In this document: in pieces, positions 1 through 10,420 of the stretch
Position numbering within the stretch: position 1 is the first letter of the stretch
Layout of the letters: every line of letters begins with the position of its first letter
Assembly (NCBI GenBank): GCA_963210315.1
Contig: OY723249.1
Location: 1,922,569-1,986,568 of the forward strand
DNA: 64,000 nt
Reading direction: 5' to 3'
Origin: Rhynchopus euleeides
Taxonomy: Eukaryota > Euglenozoa > Diplonemea > Diplonemida > Diplonemidae
Notes under the pieces: generated by a model
Told to the model about the DNA's origin: nothing
Seen by the model: only the letters and a program-made list of their open reading frames with translations
The model's database searches: none
Program-made: the position numbers and the translations under genes

Positions 1-1
1 T

Positions 2-787
2 TCAGCGTCTAGCCTTCGGCCTGACGAGGATAGTATCATGCCCCCATCAGAACTTGCTTCCCCCCTTCCTCTCTCGCCTGCACCTTCCCTTGTTGTGGAT
101 GACTCGCCGGGCTTTCAGCCCGTCGACACTCGGCTTAGTCCCCCATCAGACACTGTGTCACCCCCACCACCCTCTCCATGTCAGGAGCCCCTAGTGCCTT
201 TAGACACTGCAACCCCCTCTCTTCCCGACTGGCAGGCAGAAACGCCGTCTCACCAGGGGGGCGACACGCTCTCCCACGAGTGCACGTCGCCGAGCCCTTA
301 CGTGGGGCGTCGACTTCCTTTCTCCCCTTCCTCCCCTTCTGAGTCCTCGGTTCCCCGCGCGCAGAAACGTGTAGCGCACATGCGGGAGGCAGACGAATCT
401 GCCCTGGAGCGATGCTCGTTTCATAACAACAGAGCAGGTTTTCCTTCCTCCCGCACGATCATCAGCACAGCTAGATCAGGCGTGCCTTCCCCTTTCCCAC
501 GGGCCTCACAGGCCTTGCGCTTCTTGGAGCGCAAGACACGTGCTGTCCGTCCTTCTCGTTCTCGTTTCCTCCAGAAGCAGGTGTTGCGTGCGGTTCCGAA
601 GCGCACCCGCTGCATCCCCTCTCCCACCATCTTTCGTTCGGCGGCTATTCCGCGCTCTTTTCAACGCGTCGTCGCGAAGATTGCGCCTCAGTATCAGCAG
701 GCGCAATCTCCGGCTTCCAGTGTGTGTGTGTCCCCCCTCCTTTACAGCGCAACGAGGAGGAGAGCGAAACCGTGTGGTGTCACGTAG
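2..787 (+). CDS. Partial hypothetical Ser/Pro/Arg-rich ORF
   Basis: The reading frame is open from the left edge of the window to a stop at 785-787. The first ATG in view is at 38, so this may be the 3' end of a gene or last exon that begins outside the window. The product is low-complexity: SP and PPS stretches for about 120 residues, then an Arg/Ser-rich, strongly basic C-terminal half. No domain is recognisable. Codon use and composition are less regular than in the confident genes further right, so this could also be a fortuitous ORF or a retroelement remnant. Confidence 0.3.
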   Translation, partial: SASSLRPDEDSIMPPSELASPLPLSPAPSLVVDDSPGFQPVDTRLSPPSDTVSPPPPSPCQEPLVPLDTATPSLPDWQAETPSHQGGDTLSHECTSPSPYVGRRLPFSPSSPSESSVPRAQKRVAHMREADESALERCSFHNNRAGFPSSRTIISTARSGVPSPFPRASQALRFLERKTRAVRPSRSRFLQKQVLRAVPKRTRCIPSPTIFRSAAIPRSFQRVVAKIAPQYQQAQSPASSVCVSPLLYSATRRRAKPCGVT

Positions 788-932
788 AGCAAGAGTAGGA
801 TAGCGGGCCCGGTTCCTCACGGTATGGTCCTTCGGGGCCAGGCTGCGATGCCAGCACGCTAACCCAAATTGCAATACGATCGGGTGTGATTTGTTGTGAT
901 TTGTTGTTTTTTTCCCCAGCCTGATTACCCCA

Positions 933-1000
933 CGTATGCAGGCGTTTTTTCGAAATCTGCATACGTGCATACGTATGAATACGCATACGTATGCCCGTAT
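933..1000. repeat. Cluster of CATACGTATG palindromes
   Basis: Several overlapping copies of the self-complementary motif GCATACGTATGC and close variants occur within about 65 bp. They could extrude a cruciform or be a binding site for a dimeric protein. Nothing else indicates function. Confidence 0.5.
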
Positions 1001-1123
1001 TCGGCGAGCACTGCCCTAGGGGGGGGGGGGTGTGATGGGAAATTCCCCTCTCGAAATATCCTATTTTTCACTCCGTTCCGAGCGGCGAAGGGAATAGATG
1101 TCGCGAAGTGACGAAGGAACATC

Positions 1124-1258
1124 GTACGACTGAAGCTTTCAGATTAGACACCTTGATGCCACTTCACAGGGCCTCAACACAGCCTTGAGACAGCAAAGTG
1201 TGCGCTCAACAAAAATAGCAGTCCGGATCTGTTCTCACACAGTTGCTGGACAGGGTGT
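1124..1258 (+). repeat. Dispersed repeat F, copy 1
   Basis: This segment shares extended similarity with 58570-58697, including the identical strings CACCTTGATGCCACTTCACA and AAAGTGTGCGCTCAACAAAA and a common tail CTGGACAGGGTG. A further short match (AAAGGAGTATGAT against AAAGGAATACGAT) lies beyond each copy, so the ancestral unit was longer and this copy is internally deleted. No coding frame is kept between the copies. Confidence 0.75.
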
Positions 1259-2551
1259 TCCTACCAGAAATCAAAAGGAGTATGATATGGCCTGTTGGTG
1301 GTGTGTCAAACTTTCAGCACCCTCCCTTCTCCCTCCCTTCTCCCCCGGCAGCAGTGTCTTCGTCACCCCCACGATGACATGTGTCCAGCTTGCCTGTTTT
1401 CCTGTATGTTCCGTCATGAAGCAACAATGTCATAGCAAACCTTGCCCCAGAGGGCAATAAACGCACACCCCCCACCCCCCTTGGCTAGTGGGTATCCCCA
1501 TTCCAAGAGGGTACTCTTTTTTGATCGGACCCACAGTGCTGCCGTCAAAAAAGTTCTTTCTTTTTCTCTCTCTCAACTGCTTGACAACCTGCCGCTGGGG
1601 TGCTGCTCCCCCGAAGCCCCATCCCAAGGCAATCACGGCGGTGTGTCGCAATCCCCTGTTGCGAGAGTCCCCAGGCACACACACTTTCGTCAGTTTTTTT
1701 TTCTGTGAAGAATACTCCTGATGAACTCAGAGGCTGTGTATTTGGTATCTCGGCCCAGCTAAATGGGGAGAGGCACTGCTGGACCTTGCCCATACCCATA
1801 CCGCTTCATCAGCCAGGGGGGGAGATGGGTCTGCGTCTCAGTAAAAAGCAGTAAAAAAAAGTAAAATGGGAAGATCATCGCGAGCAGGCGTGTGGGAGGG
1901 TGTTCTCGCGATGTGCGGGTACTCTTTTGGATATTCTTCTTTCAGATTCGCATTGCCCGCAGTTTTTTTTAGAAGAATGTCTTGCATTGCAGACATCACG
2001 CTCTCTCTGTCGGGCCTAAAGGTGCGACCGCTGTCACCTCCCGTCCTGCAAGAAGCCTGTCAATATTCTATTCCCACACTTGGGGTACGACACAGGGGTC
2101 AATCCGCCACGTCGTAGCGGATGCCCCATTCAAACCAAGGAAACAGCGGTACAAGTCGCAAAGCAAAATGCCCTGAAGGTCAGGTGTTTCATTTATTACC
2201 GGTCCTGAAACCATTATTACCGGTTTCCTGCAGAAAGTCCATAAGCCAAGAGGTAATAATAAACCACTTTACGAGACTTAAAGGCGATATTATTGACCAT
2301 TCGGTAATTAAAAAGTTTTTATCAAAACTAGGAAATAAAGCAGTCACAGGAATATAGCCTGGGTTTAGTGACTTCATCCATTATTTACACTCAGCTTTCT
2401 TATTACCGCAATATTGAGGGCAATAATGGAAATCTTTATTTCCTGGAAAAAGCGGCTGGGGGCAGGGGCGGTGTGGGGGCGAGGTCCTGGCCAGTTTGCT
2501 TGATCCACATTGCTCCTACTCGCTACAACACTTCACAGGGGCTAGAGGGCA

Positions 2552-3592
2552 TCACCTCGGCAGGTTGACGTTCAGATCCACAGTCACCCTGCTCTGGCTT
2601 GGCGCTCCCGTCGTCGTCCCCTGTGCAGGCTGGCTTGACATCATGTGCGCGACGTTCCGCTGGTGTGTCGTGGATGCATCAAGGTAGAGCTGCGGCGTCG
2701 ATTCTCCGCGCCAGCCGAAATGCCTGCGGAGATCCATGGTGGACGCGCCGCCATTGGCCGCTGCCAGCGCGGCGGAGCGTCTCATGCTGTGCCCGGTGTA
2801 TCCCTCCGGGTCCTTTTCCAGGCACAGCGCAATCTTCCGTGGCAGCCCGTAGAATTGGTTTCGCCCGATGGGCGAAGCGAGGAACGCGCTGCCGGCCTTG
2901 TTGATGCGTCTTGCGACAGGCCCCGTCACGAGGTCCGACAGAGAGAGGTGGGCCAGATGGGCCTTGAGGACGTCGTAGAACACAGCTTCTTCGTTCAGCA
3001 TCTTGGGGACCACAAACGACCGTTCAATCGCGACGCTTCCCTGCTTTGCACCGTAGAACTTCACGCTGATCTGCTCATCTTGGACGGTGATGTTTTCGAT
3101 CGACAGGTTGCGGAGTTCAACGCAGCGCATCCCACCGAAGAAGGCCAGCACCACAAGCGCACGATCCTGCTTGCTCGCCAGCGACCCGGTGCCCTTGTCC
3201 ATGTAGTCCTGCAGTTCTTGAAAAGAGAAGGTTTTGGCTTGTTTGGTGGTGTAGCCCTTTGTTTGATTCTTCACGTACTGGTGGAGGCGTGGCATCTTTG
3301 TCTTGATCATGTTCCCGTGGACAATCTTGACCTTGAAGTTGATGATGGAGTAGTAGTTCCAGATTGACGATGCGGCAGAACCCCCCTGCAGCTTGGCCTT
3401 GAGATAGCCCTTGATGTGCTTCTCGGAGTAGATTGTCTTCATGGAACGAACCCGGGGAGCCTCCTCAGCGACGTACGCCTCGAAGTCAGTCAGTCGATCG
3501 GTGTATGCCTTCCTGCTGCGGACTGGCATGAGGTCACCGTCACTTGATGTGCTGCTGCTGCTGTCGCTGTCATGATCGGCGGCGCGGGGCAT
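2552..3592 (-). CDS. Tyrosine recombinase (transposase) of Crypton-like element
   Basis: The protein has 346 residues and starts at ATG 3590-3592 on the minus strand. It has an acidic Ser-rich N-terminus, a helical core-binding region (about 20-140), then a catalytic domain with the expected order: Arg in GGMRCVEL (R156), a candidate Lys in GAKQGS (K183), the HxxR box GHSMRR (H268, R271), His/Trp in RRHFGW (H291, W294) and the nucleophile in LYLDAS (Y303). Members of this family cut and rejoin DNA through a covalent tyrosine intermediate and move circular element DNA. All catalytic positions are intact and there is no frameshift, so it looks functional. It is the only large minus-strand gene left of 12 kb, as expected for an insertion. 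Confidence 0.9.
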   Translation of the reverse strand: MPRAADHDSDSSSSTSSDGDLMPVRSRKAYTDRLTDFEAYVAEEAPRVRSMKTIYSEKHIKGYLKAKLQGGSAASSIWNYYSIINFKVKIVHGNMIKTKMPRLHQYVKNQTKGYTTKQAKTFSFQELQDYMDKGTGSLASKQDRALVVLAFFGGMRCVELRNLSIENITVQDEQISVKFYGAKQGSVAIERSFVVPKMLNEEAVFYDVLKAHLAHLSLSDLVTGPVARRINKAGSAFLASPIGRNQFYGLPRKIALCLEKDPEGYTGHSMRRSAALAAANGGASTMDLRRHFGWRGESTPQLYLDASTTHQRNVAHMMSSQPAQGTTTGAPSQSRVTVDLNVNLPR

Positions 3593-3734
3593 GATGTGTG
3601 TGATGTTGCGTGATCTGTGGAGGTTGTGGCTCTGGTACTACGGAGGCTTTCTGCAGGTAACCGATTATAATGGTTTCAGGACCGTTAACAAACTACCATA
3701 TAACCGGTCCTAATTGAGTACTTTCTGGATTTCG

Positions 3735-3866
3735 GGAAATTACGTCCCCTCAGCAAGGTACTCGGGTGTTTTTGTTCCCCTCGGGAAGGCCCTCGGGCTT
3801 CGCCCTCGGGCCTTCCCTCGGGGAACAAAACACCCTCGGACCTTGCTTCGGGGACGTAATTACCCT
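3735..3866. repeat. Long near-perfect palindrome in transposon copy 1
   Basis: The arms run from TTACGTCCCC through blocks such as AAGGCCCTCGGG and back through their complements, with only a few mismatches, meeting at a short GGGCTTCGCCC loop. It lies between the element end and the recombinase gene and is fully conserved in the second copy (45890-46015). It could be a single-strand hairpin substrate, a recombinase loading site or a replication feature. Confidence 0.85.
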
Positions 3867-4654
3867 CAATCCATAAAGTACTTTATTATTACCGGTAATA
3901 AATAGCTATTGAGAGCTTGTTCGAGCTCTCAGGGACCAGCGATCGCCACGGAGTCGGGCCCACCAACAGGTGTTGTCGGCCTGCCGGAGCGACGGGTGGA
4001 AAACGCGATAGTTGCCACCCGCCGTCCCGACGGGCGCCATCTGTCGAAACGGTGGATCTTGCAGGGCGACTGCCACCGAGATGCGTTCCATCTGGTTCTA
4101 CATCGTCTCTTGCCGGACGCAGTTCTCTTTATCCTCTTTCTCCATCAAAAGGTTCTCGCACTCAGAAGTAAGCAAAAACAGTCTGCGGGGGGGGGGGGGG
4201 CAGACGCCATTTGGGAGTGGAGCTGAACATTTCCCTGCATTTTTGGATCGGTTCTGTCTTCTGGGTAGTCTTTTTGGGGCCCTGCCACCATCTTTCGCTG
4301 ATTTGCGCCACTTGCCGCCCCCCTCCTCCCCCACACCTCTGTGTTTGCAACAGTAAACACCTCCACGGTGCCCATGGCAAGCCCCTCCGAAAAGGCCGGC
4401 GATTCGGGGGAGGAGGGCAACGATTGTACCCACCTCCCAGAAGGGCGGGGTGTGCACAATCCAAACGCAAGAAGCCATCCGGCAGACCCCACCCCGCCCC
4501 CTCTTTCAGCGCCCTTCTCCGTCGTGCTTCTCTCCCTCTTCCGCAAGGGACGTGTGCCCCCTCCCCCACCTCCTTCCCTGGCACCACGCTCCCCCCCTCA
4601 TCAAGTTCCGTGTTTGTGTGGTTGGGTGATAGTGGGAAATTGCATCAAGAGCAG

Positions 4655-5030
4655 GGTGTGCTCGGTGCGGTTTCAACACTGCCTCTGCTCCTCTGCTGCG
4701 GGTGGGATCCACCACACAATGCACGGTGGATATCGCACGGAGAGGGCGTGCTCGGTGCTATGCTACAATACTATAAAAATATCACCGTGTGGCCAGGAGA
4801 CGTGACACGAAACAGCGACCCCCTCTCACCTGTTGGGCGCTACGGATCAAATACGGTTGACCAAAATCGTTCAAGATTCATGTGTGGAGAGGACACCAAG
4901 AGCAAGTGCTCGGTGTGTGTCTACACTAATAAAAAGATTCACGTGTGCATGTGGCAAGGAGGTAGCAGCATTGGAATCCGCTCGGTGCGATGGCGTACGC
5001 ACTAAACAAAAAGATAAACGTGTGTGAGAC
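4655..5030 (+). repeat. Array of CTCGGTG hairpin motifs
   Basis: The core CTCGGTG recurs at 4661, 4751, 4909 and 4981. The 4909 and 4981 copies are followed by a short inverted repeat (GTGT/ACAC or GCG/CGC), then CTAAWMAAAAAGAT and a CGTGTGTG-like string. Further copies occur at 49832 and 57826. The repeated combination of core, mini-hairpin, A-rich stretch and GTGTGTG suggests a structured RNA or protein-binding motif. Confidence 0.5.
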
Positions 5031-5637
5031 GTGGTATGTGAGCTGTTGAGTTGTTGAGTCGATAGAAATAGCCTCCCCCTCGCTGTTGTTCTGATCTGCC
5101 CTTTCTTTTTTTCCCTTTCGAAATTATACAGTCCAGGGGCCCTTCGCTCTAAAGTGCAGAAGAAACGAGCCTCCTTTCGCACTTTTCGGTGCCAAAATCG
5201 GGCAAAACACGGTTTCGGGGAGCCTTACTCTAGGCAGGCCACAGTCTCTGCCAAAACCCCTGTGTGCGAATGACATTCGGAGTTGTTTTTTTTTCTAGTT
5301 TCTCTTCTCTACTTTCATCCGTTGTTCTGGAGAGCAGGGCCCCGCAAGCCATCTCATCTTCGAGATGAGGCGATCGGTAATGTTCTCTTCTGTGTCCAAA
5401 CAGGGTCGGGGGGGGGGGGGGAATGCAGTCTTCTATGTCTGGCGACCCTCATGCGAGGTATCGTTCTTTCTCAGCAACGCAAACCTCTGGTTTTTTTTAC
5501 AGTCCGTCGTCGCCAACTTTTCTGTGCCTTTTCATTTGCTGGATCTTGCGAACCCCACTCATACCGCACCATCGGATGTTGAGGGGGCGGGGGGTGAGAG
5601 GGGCTGATGGGTGTGGTGGGAGATATTTTCTTTTTTG

Positions 5638-5838
5638 TTAGTTCGGCGTAGCCAACTGGGGAAACTTTCTGTGCCTTTAGCTGGATCGTGCGTCCCCACT
5701 CACACCACTTCATCAGACCGGGGAGTGGTGTACACAAAGAGTGGGGTCTGCGTTCCAACAAAACAACTTTCGGCAGTAATTGGTTTGTTGTCCCGTTTTG
5801 CTGTCACTTTACGATCCAGCGGGGGCACAGATAGTTTT
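5638..5838 (+). repeat. Dispersed repeat C, copy 1
   Basis: About 200 bp from GTTCGGCGTAGCC to CAGATAGTTTT matches the reverse complement of 24067-24269 almost perfectly. A diverged relative lies just upstream at 5505-5585 (shared TTTCTGTGCCTTT and GCTGGATC...GCG blocks), so the family has at least two ages of copy here. No coding potential and no clear terminal repeats. Confidence 0.8.
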
Positions 5839-6704
5839 CCTTTTCGGGGCTTTTTTTTTGAAACCCACAAAAATTACAGAAGAAAATAACAAAAGGGCAG
5901 TCGGCTCGCCGCCGATCATCCCTGAACAAAAAAAAACAATGCAAAGGTTGTGTGAAAAGGGGGAAGATGGGATTGTGTTCAGAGTTTGAACAGTGGGGGT
6001 ATTGCCTCACAGGCCTCCACAGGCCAGAGGATCGGGTGGGTGGGGGTGGGGGTGGGGGCCGCCTCTTGTTCAGGACAAAAGGCTGGTCGTGGGGTGGAGA
6101 AGTGGGTTGAATATGAAGAGGCTGCTTTAGCTATTTGTCCTTCTGGCAGGACAACTATGCTTTATTTGCACTCAAAAGACTCCTTGCAGCGATTGGCATC
6201 CCTGGGCACAGGCACTAGCTGACACCGTTCGGACAAAACAATGAACGAAAAACAAAGGTCCGAGTCTTTTCTTCCAACCACCGTGACACACGCCACGAAG
6301 CGTCTGTTTGTCTCGCAACCCCCAAGAGGCTGTTTCACCACTGAATCAGCACAGAGGATGCCGGTTGCCGCACATCAGCCCGGTTGGAACAACAGACCCC
6401 TCAGAGTGGCAGTGCCGCTTCTTGGGTGACGCGCCACCCCACCAGGGTGCCGTTGGTTTGCATGCAGTCCCCAAGCTTTCAGCTTTAAGGACCCACCTCT
6501 TCGTTCTCCAACCACCCCCACCCCCCCCCTTCCCCGACACCCCACCCGCCCGCCCATCTATCCCTCCTTCGGACAGCAGCCGCGGGGGGGCCCAGTTGCC
6601 GCCCAAACCGCAGAACGCCACACCACCTCAACCCCCTCCCCTGAGGCAAGCGAAATGCGGCTGGAGCCGAAATGAAAAGGATGGGCCACATGCGCAATAA
6701 CCCC

Positions 6705-6735
<31 letters not shown>

Positions 6736-6948
6736 CCCCCCCCATCCCTGTTGTCACACAGCATTTGTCTTTGAACTTACCTGTCGCCCCCTGTTTCGTC
6801 CTCTCATCATGCATCTCGTGCGTAGTGGGGTATCCTCGCCCCATTCCCACCCTCCACCCCCAGTCACATCCGTTGTCACCCCACACCCTGCAGGGCACGC
6901 TGGGGTCGGTGGTGATCAGCCCACCCCTGGTGCGGGACCCGCGACACA

Positions 6949-9684
6949 ATGGATCTCGACTACGACAGTAGCGATCCTGCTGTCTCCAGCAGCGATGGGG
7001 ACGACCCGCAGCGCCGCCAGCAGAACCGCCGGAAGAGCCGCGCGAAGAATCGCGAACAGGCCTGGCTGGGGAGCGACAGCGATGACGACGGCGACGCCAG
7101 ACGGGGGGATGGCCAGTCCCGGCAGGGCAGGCGCCAGCAGGGCGGCAGCAGCGCTGCCACCGCACAGCACTACCGCGACACGGAGGCGACGTTTGTCCGC
7201 AGCGAGGCTGCGGAAAAGCCGGAGGAGCCGGCACCCGCCGCTGCTCCCCCCGCCGCAGCCCCCGCTGCTGCAGGGGAGCCGGACGGGCTGCCCCCCAAGA
7301 CGCAGGAGCGGGCGACGATCCACATGGCTTCGCCAAAGAAAGATGCAACACCGGCGCCACGCCGCGTCTCTGCGACGGAGGAGAAGGAGTCGCTCGGGTT
7401 TCTTGCGAACGCATCGAAGACGAAGAGCAGCAAGCTGATGAACATGATGAAGAAGGCCGGGTGGAAGCCCGGGTTCGGCATGGGGAAGCACGAGCAGGGC
7501 ATCTCTGAGGCAATAGCGGTGAAGGTTCGCCCGAAGGGCGTCGGCGTCGGCAGCATCGACGAGAAGACCGAGCAGCAGCGCCGGAAGGAGCGGAAGGAAC
7601 AGGGCATCCCGGAACCCAGCGACGCCCCGAAGAGCCTGGTTGAGGACCTCCCCCCTTCAGAGGATGAGGCGCCTCTGCGGAACCTGCGCCTGGAGAAGAA
7701 GCAGGCCGCGAGGGATGCCTGGAAGAAAAAGAAGACGCAGCAGCAGGCGCTTCTCTCGGAGGTCAGCCACCTCACCGCCTCCGCCCGCGAGGGGAAGCCG
7801 CTGAAGATCGTCGACCTGTCGAAGGAGGCCGCTGCGGAGGAGGGCGAGATCCAGATCACACACGATGCGCGTGGAGAACATCTCCACGATGTCAGGGTGG
7901 GGGTGACCAAGGCGCTGCATGACATCGAGGCGGGGCTGCGGATTGTCGACACGCAGATCTCAGCGGAGAAGAGCCGGCTGGCATCTCTGGAGGCGGAGGC
8001 TTCGCAGATCGACGAGCGCGTCAAAACGCAGAGCGAAAGCATAGAGCAGGTTGTGGTGCTCTCGGGCTTCTTTGAGAAGCTGACCCTCAAACTGCAAGAG
8101 TCGCTCGCCTCGGGGGATGACAAGCGCTGCGACCCAGCCGGGCTTGCACGAGCATTCTACTCAAAATTCCGCACCGAATCCTCGGAGTTCCACTCGGTTG
8201 CCACATTCCTCTCCGATGAGGTCAACACCCTGATGGTCACTGCAGTCCTCCCCCTCTTCGTCTCCGCCTACGAACGCCACGAATCCCGCACAGGGCACCC
8301 CTGGGAAGCCGACCCCATGGCAGCACCCCTCCTCCTCCGCGAGGCCTTCTCGCTGTGGCGTCAGCTCCTGCGGGGGGGCGATGGGATGAAGCTCTACTTC
8401 AAGCTCACCTGGGACATGGTGGGGTCGCGGCTCTCCACCTACATCACGCGGAGGTGGGCAGCGCACGACCCAGGCAGCCTCCTCCCGCTCATCAGGGAGT
8501 GGGAGCCGCTGCTGAGCCCCGCTGCTGCGGAGTACCTCCTGCAGTACTGCGTGGGGCCTAAGATTCTCTCCCGGCTCCACCAGGCGTCTGAATCCGTCGC
8601 ATTCGCAGCGCCGTGGGCGGAGGTCCCGGGGGGTTTTGACATGCTGCAGACCTCGGGTGTTCTCACGCAGCTGCACACCAGGCTTGCGTTATCCCTGGCA
8701 TCCGCGCCTCTCCCGAAGGTGTTTGAGGAGCTCACCCCGCTTGCAGGGATTCTGCCCCAAAAGACATACGGCGCGCTGGTGGAGAAGCACGCCTCCAGGC
8801 GTGGGGAAGATTTTCTCAAAAACTTCACATTCGACCCCGAGGCGGAGGTCGGGGCGGGGGTGGGGGGCGGGGCCCCGCCCCGCAGCCTCGCCGTCGCGGC
8901 GGAAGCCCTCCGCGGGGTGGAGATGTGGTGCCGGCATGACGCCTCCATCCAGAGGAGGCTCTCGCGTGCCATCTCCCGGTGGTTCTTCCCGAAATTCCTC
9001 TATTCGGTTGCCTGCTTTGCGAGGGGGGGTGCCTGCCGCGTCGCGCCCGCCACGGCGTACTACCGGGCATGGCGGGAGCACGTCTTCCCCCAGAGCTTCC
9101 TCAAGAGCTCAGCCCTGGGGGCTGAGTGCCGCAGGGGGCTTTTCCCCATCGCCGCGCTGCTCGTCGAGGCGAAAAAATGGTGGGCGATGCAGCCCCAGAA
9201 GGAAGGCCCTGCCCCATCCCCCGAGGAATTCGACGTGGTCTGCGTGGCTCGGGAGGCGAATGCCCTGTTGAAGGTGGAGGAGGCGGCTGGCAGAGGGGTG
9301 GCCCTCGGGGGCCCCGCGTCGTCTGGCGCGGCAGCTCCAACGCCTGTCATGTCGGTGACGCGGGACAGGATCATCGCAGCGGAGGGGAAGACCCTCAAGG
9401 AGCTGGTCGAGGAGTATGCTGCCGAGGAGGACATCAACTTCGCGCCCCGCCCCCGGATCTACCACGAGGGGAAGCAGGTGTATGCGCTGGGCCCGCTGCG
9501 GGTGTGCTTCGAGGCCTCCCTCATGTTGGTGAGCCGTGCGGCAGGCTGGGAGCCTGCAGGGTCCATCCAGCAGGTGCTGCATGAGGCTTCTCTGCAGGAG
9601 TCGGAGCCGAAACGGCAGAGGAGGTCCGAAGAATCACCCCCACCTCCTGACCCTGCAGACGCCGGTGCGATGGACATCGATTGA
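6949..9684 (+). CDS. TFIP11: TFIP11/Ntr1-like G-patch spliceosome disassembly factor
   Basis: A single-exon gene of 911 residues starting at ATG 6949 in a good context (ACAATGG). The N-terminus is charged and low-complexity. A G-patch lies at about 149-201 (Lys/Met helix, AGWKPGFGMGK, then KPRGVGVG-like residues). A coiled stretch follows, then a GCFC/GC-rich-factor-like helical domain (about 360-560, with the WEPLL element), and a C-terminal block with GKQVYALGPLRV and GWEPAGSIQQVL that mirrors the end of animal TFIP11. In animals and yeast this protein recruits and activates the DEAH helicase DHX15/Prp43 to take apart the intron-lariat spliceosome in the nucleus. Its length is near that of human TFIP11 (837). 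A gene for splicing fits a genome with many introns. Confidence 0.88.
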   Translation: MDLDYDSSDPAVSSSDGDDPQRRQQNRRKSRAKNREQAWLGSDSDDDGDARRGDGQSRQGRRQQGGSSAATAQHYRDTEATFVRSEAAEKPEEPAPAAAPPAAAPAAAGEPDGLPPKTQERATIHMASPKKDATPAPRRVSATEEKESLGFLANASKTKSSKLMNMMKKAGWKPGFGMGKHEQGISEAIAVKVRPKGVGVGSIDEKTEQQRRKERKEQGIPEPSDAPKSLVEDLPPSEDEAPLRNLRLEKKQAARDAWKKKKTQQQALLSEVSHLTASAREGKPLKIVDLSKEAAAEEGEIQITHDARGEHLHDVRVGVTKALHDIEAGLRIVDTQISAEKSRLASLEAEASQIDERVKTQSESIEQVVVLSGFFEKLTLKLQESLASGDDKRCDPAGLARAFYSKFRTESSEFHSVATFLSDEVNTLMVTAVLPLFVSAYERHESRTGHPWEADPMAAPLLLREAFSLWRQLLRGGDGMKLYFKLTWDMVGSRLSTYITRRWAAHDPGSLLPLIREWEPLLSPAAAEYLLQYCVGPKILSRLHQASESVAFAAPWAEVPGGFDMLQTSGVLTQLHTRLALSLASAPLPKVFEELTPLAGILPQKTYGALVEKHASRRGEDFLKNFTFDPEAEVGAGVGGGAPPRSLAVAAEALRGVEMWCRHDASIQRRLSRAISRWFFPKFLYSVACFARGGACRVAPATAYYRAWREHVFPQSFLKSSALGAECRRGLFPIAALLVEAKKWWAMQPQKEGPAPSPEEFDVVCVAREANALLKVEEAAGRGVALGGPASSGAAAPTPVMSVTRDRIIAAEGKTLKELVEEYAAEEDINFAPRPRIYHEGKQVYALGPLRVCFEASLMLVSRAAGWEPAGSIQQVLHEASLQESEPKRQRRSEESPPPPDPADAGAMDID

Positions 9685-10420
9685 AGGGATGGCGTGCGGA
9701 TGGGGGTGGGAAGTGAATGGTTTGCGCGAGGGAGATGTTGTTGTTTTTGGTGTGGCAGATTTCACATCAAGAACAGGGTGGGTGGAGGTGGAGTGTGTGT
9801 GTGGTTTGGTGGGGAGTCACTCTTGCTGTGTGTCCCGCATGGATGGGGGGGGTGGGATGCTTGCGTGGTTTTGTTTTGCAAGCAGGCGATTCTGCATGCT
9901 ACTGCTGAGATGGGGGGGAGGAGGGAGTGTGTGGGGGTGTGCATGTGTGGCGGTAGTGCTCGCTTCAAAGAGCAGGAGGTGGTGGTACCCTATGCGCCCC
10001 ACCCCCCCCCCCCCCCGCCAGTGTGTTATGTGGGAAGCGTCGTCTGCCCGGGAAAGAACATCGCAGAAAACGGGAGCGAGGGGGTGGTGGGGAAAGAGCG
10101 CTTTCCCACCCCCCCCCCCTCCTCCTTCTCCCCCTCCCCCGGCCTCCCGCCTTCAGACAAGAAGGTGCTGGGCGGCTTGCTTTTTCATTTACTCTCGACA
10201 TGTCAAATCCCCCGGCCTCCCCCGCCTTCACACACTGCCCCCCACGCATAGGGGGGTGTACGCTTTGCCACCCAACACCCTCCCCCCGACCCCCCTCCAC
10301 AGGCTCCCGGAGAGAAGGCTATATTTTTCCAGTTTTCTTTGGGAGAGGGGGGTGCACACGCTATCTCTGCACCCCCACCGCTACCTCTTTTCCCCCTCCC
10401 CCTTCCCTCCCCCCGGGATC
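9685..10420. other. Intergenic leader with C-rich tracts
   Basis: The stretch is G-rich just after the TFIP11-like gene and then strongly C/T-rich, with long C runs at about 10001-10016, 10110-10120 and 10395-10415 immediately before the kinase ATG. I see no gene. The kinase frame is open upstream to 9536, but that extension is low-complexity and frame-shadowed by the previous gene. Confidence 0.5.

Larger units (their letters stand above)
788..2191. other. Non-coding stretch with short repeats
   Basis: No convincing gene is seen. The stretch holds a cluster of CATACGTATG-type palindromes near 933-1000, a G tract preceded by CCCTA at about 1014-1031, one copy of dispersed repeat F (1124-1258), and pyrimidine-rich tracts around 1320-1350 and 1470-1500. 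The end at 2192 is set by where the recombinase transposon begins. Confidence 0.5.
2192..3909 (-). mobile_element. Crypton-like tyrosine recombinase transposon, copy 1
   Basis: This 1.72 kb unit is present again, almost base for base, in inverted orientation at 45840-47558. The two copies stop matching abruptly after AATAGCTATT on one side and GGTAATAAA on the other, which defines the ends. Outer sequences are AT-rich and built from repeats of ACCGGTAATAA. Inside are a roughly 125-bp near-perfect hairpin (3735-3866), a pair of inverted repeats of about 45 bp around the gene, and one intronless recombinase ORF. No reverse transcriptase or DDE transposase is present, which fits the Crypton class of tyrosine recombinase DNA transposons. 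No clear target duplication is seen. Confidence 0.85.
3910..6948. other. 3.0 kb non-coding stretch with repeats
   Basis: No gene is recognisable. It contains G/C homopolymers (about 4186-4200 and 5407-5420), the CTCGGTG motif array (4655-5030), diverged and intact copies of repeat C (5505-5585 and 5638-5838), and long C tracts from about 6700 to 6745 upstream of the TFIP11-like gene. ORFs of 100-260 residues here are low-complexity and overlap on both strands, so I treat them as chance. Confidence 0.5.

Noticed and set aside
9536-10420. 295-residue N-terminal extension of the kinase ORF
   Set aside because: Low-complexity and translated from the C-rich leader; the kinase domain begins a few residues after ATG 10421.
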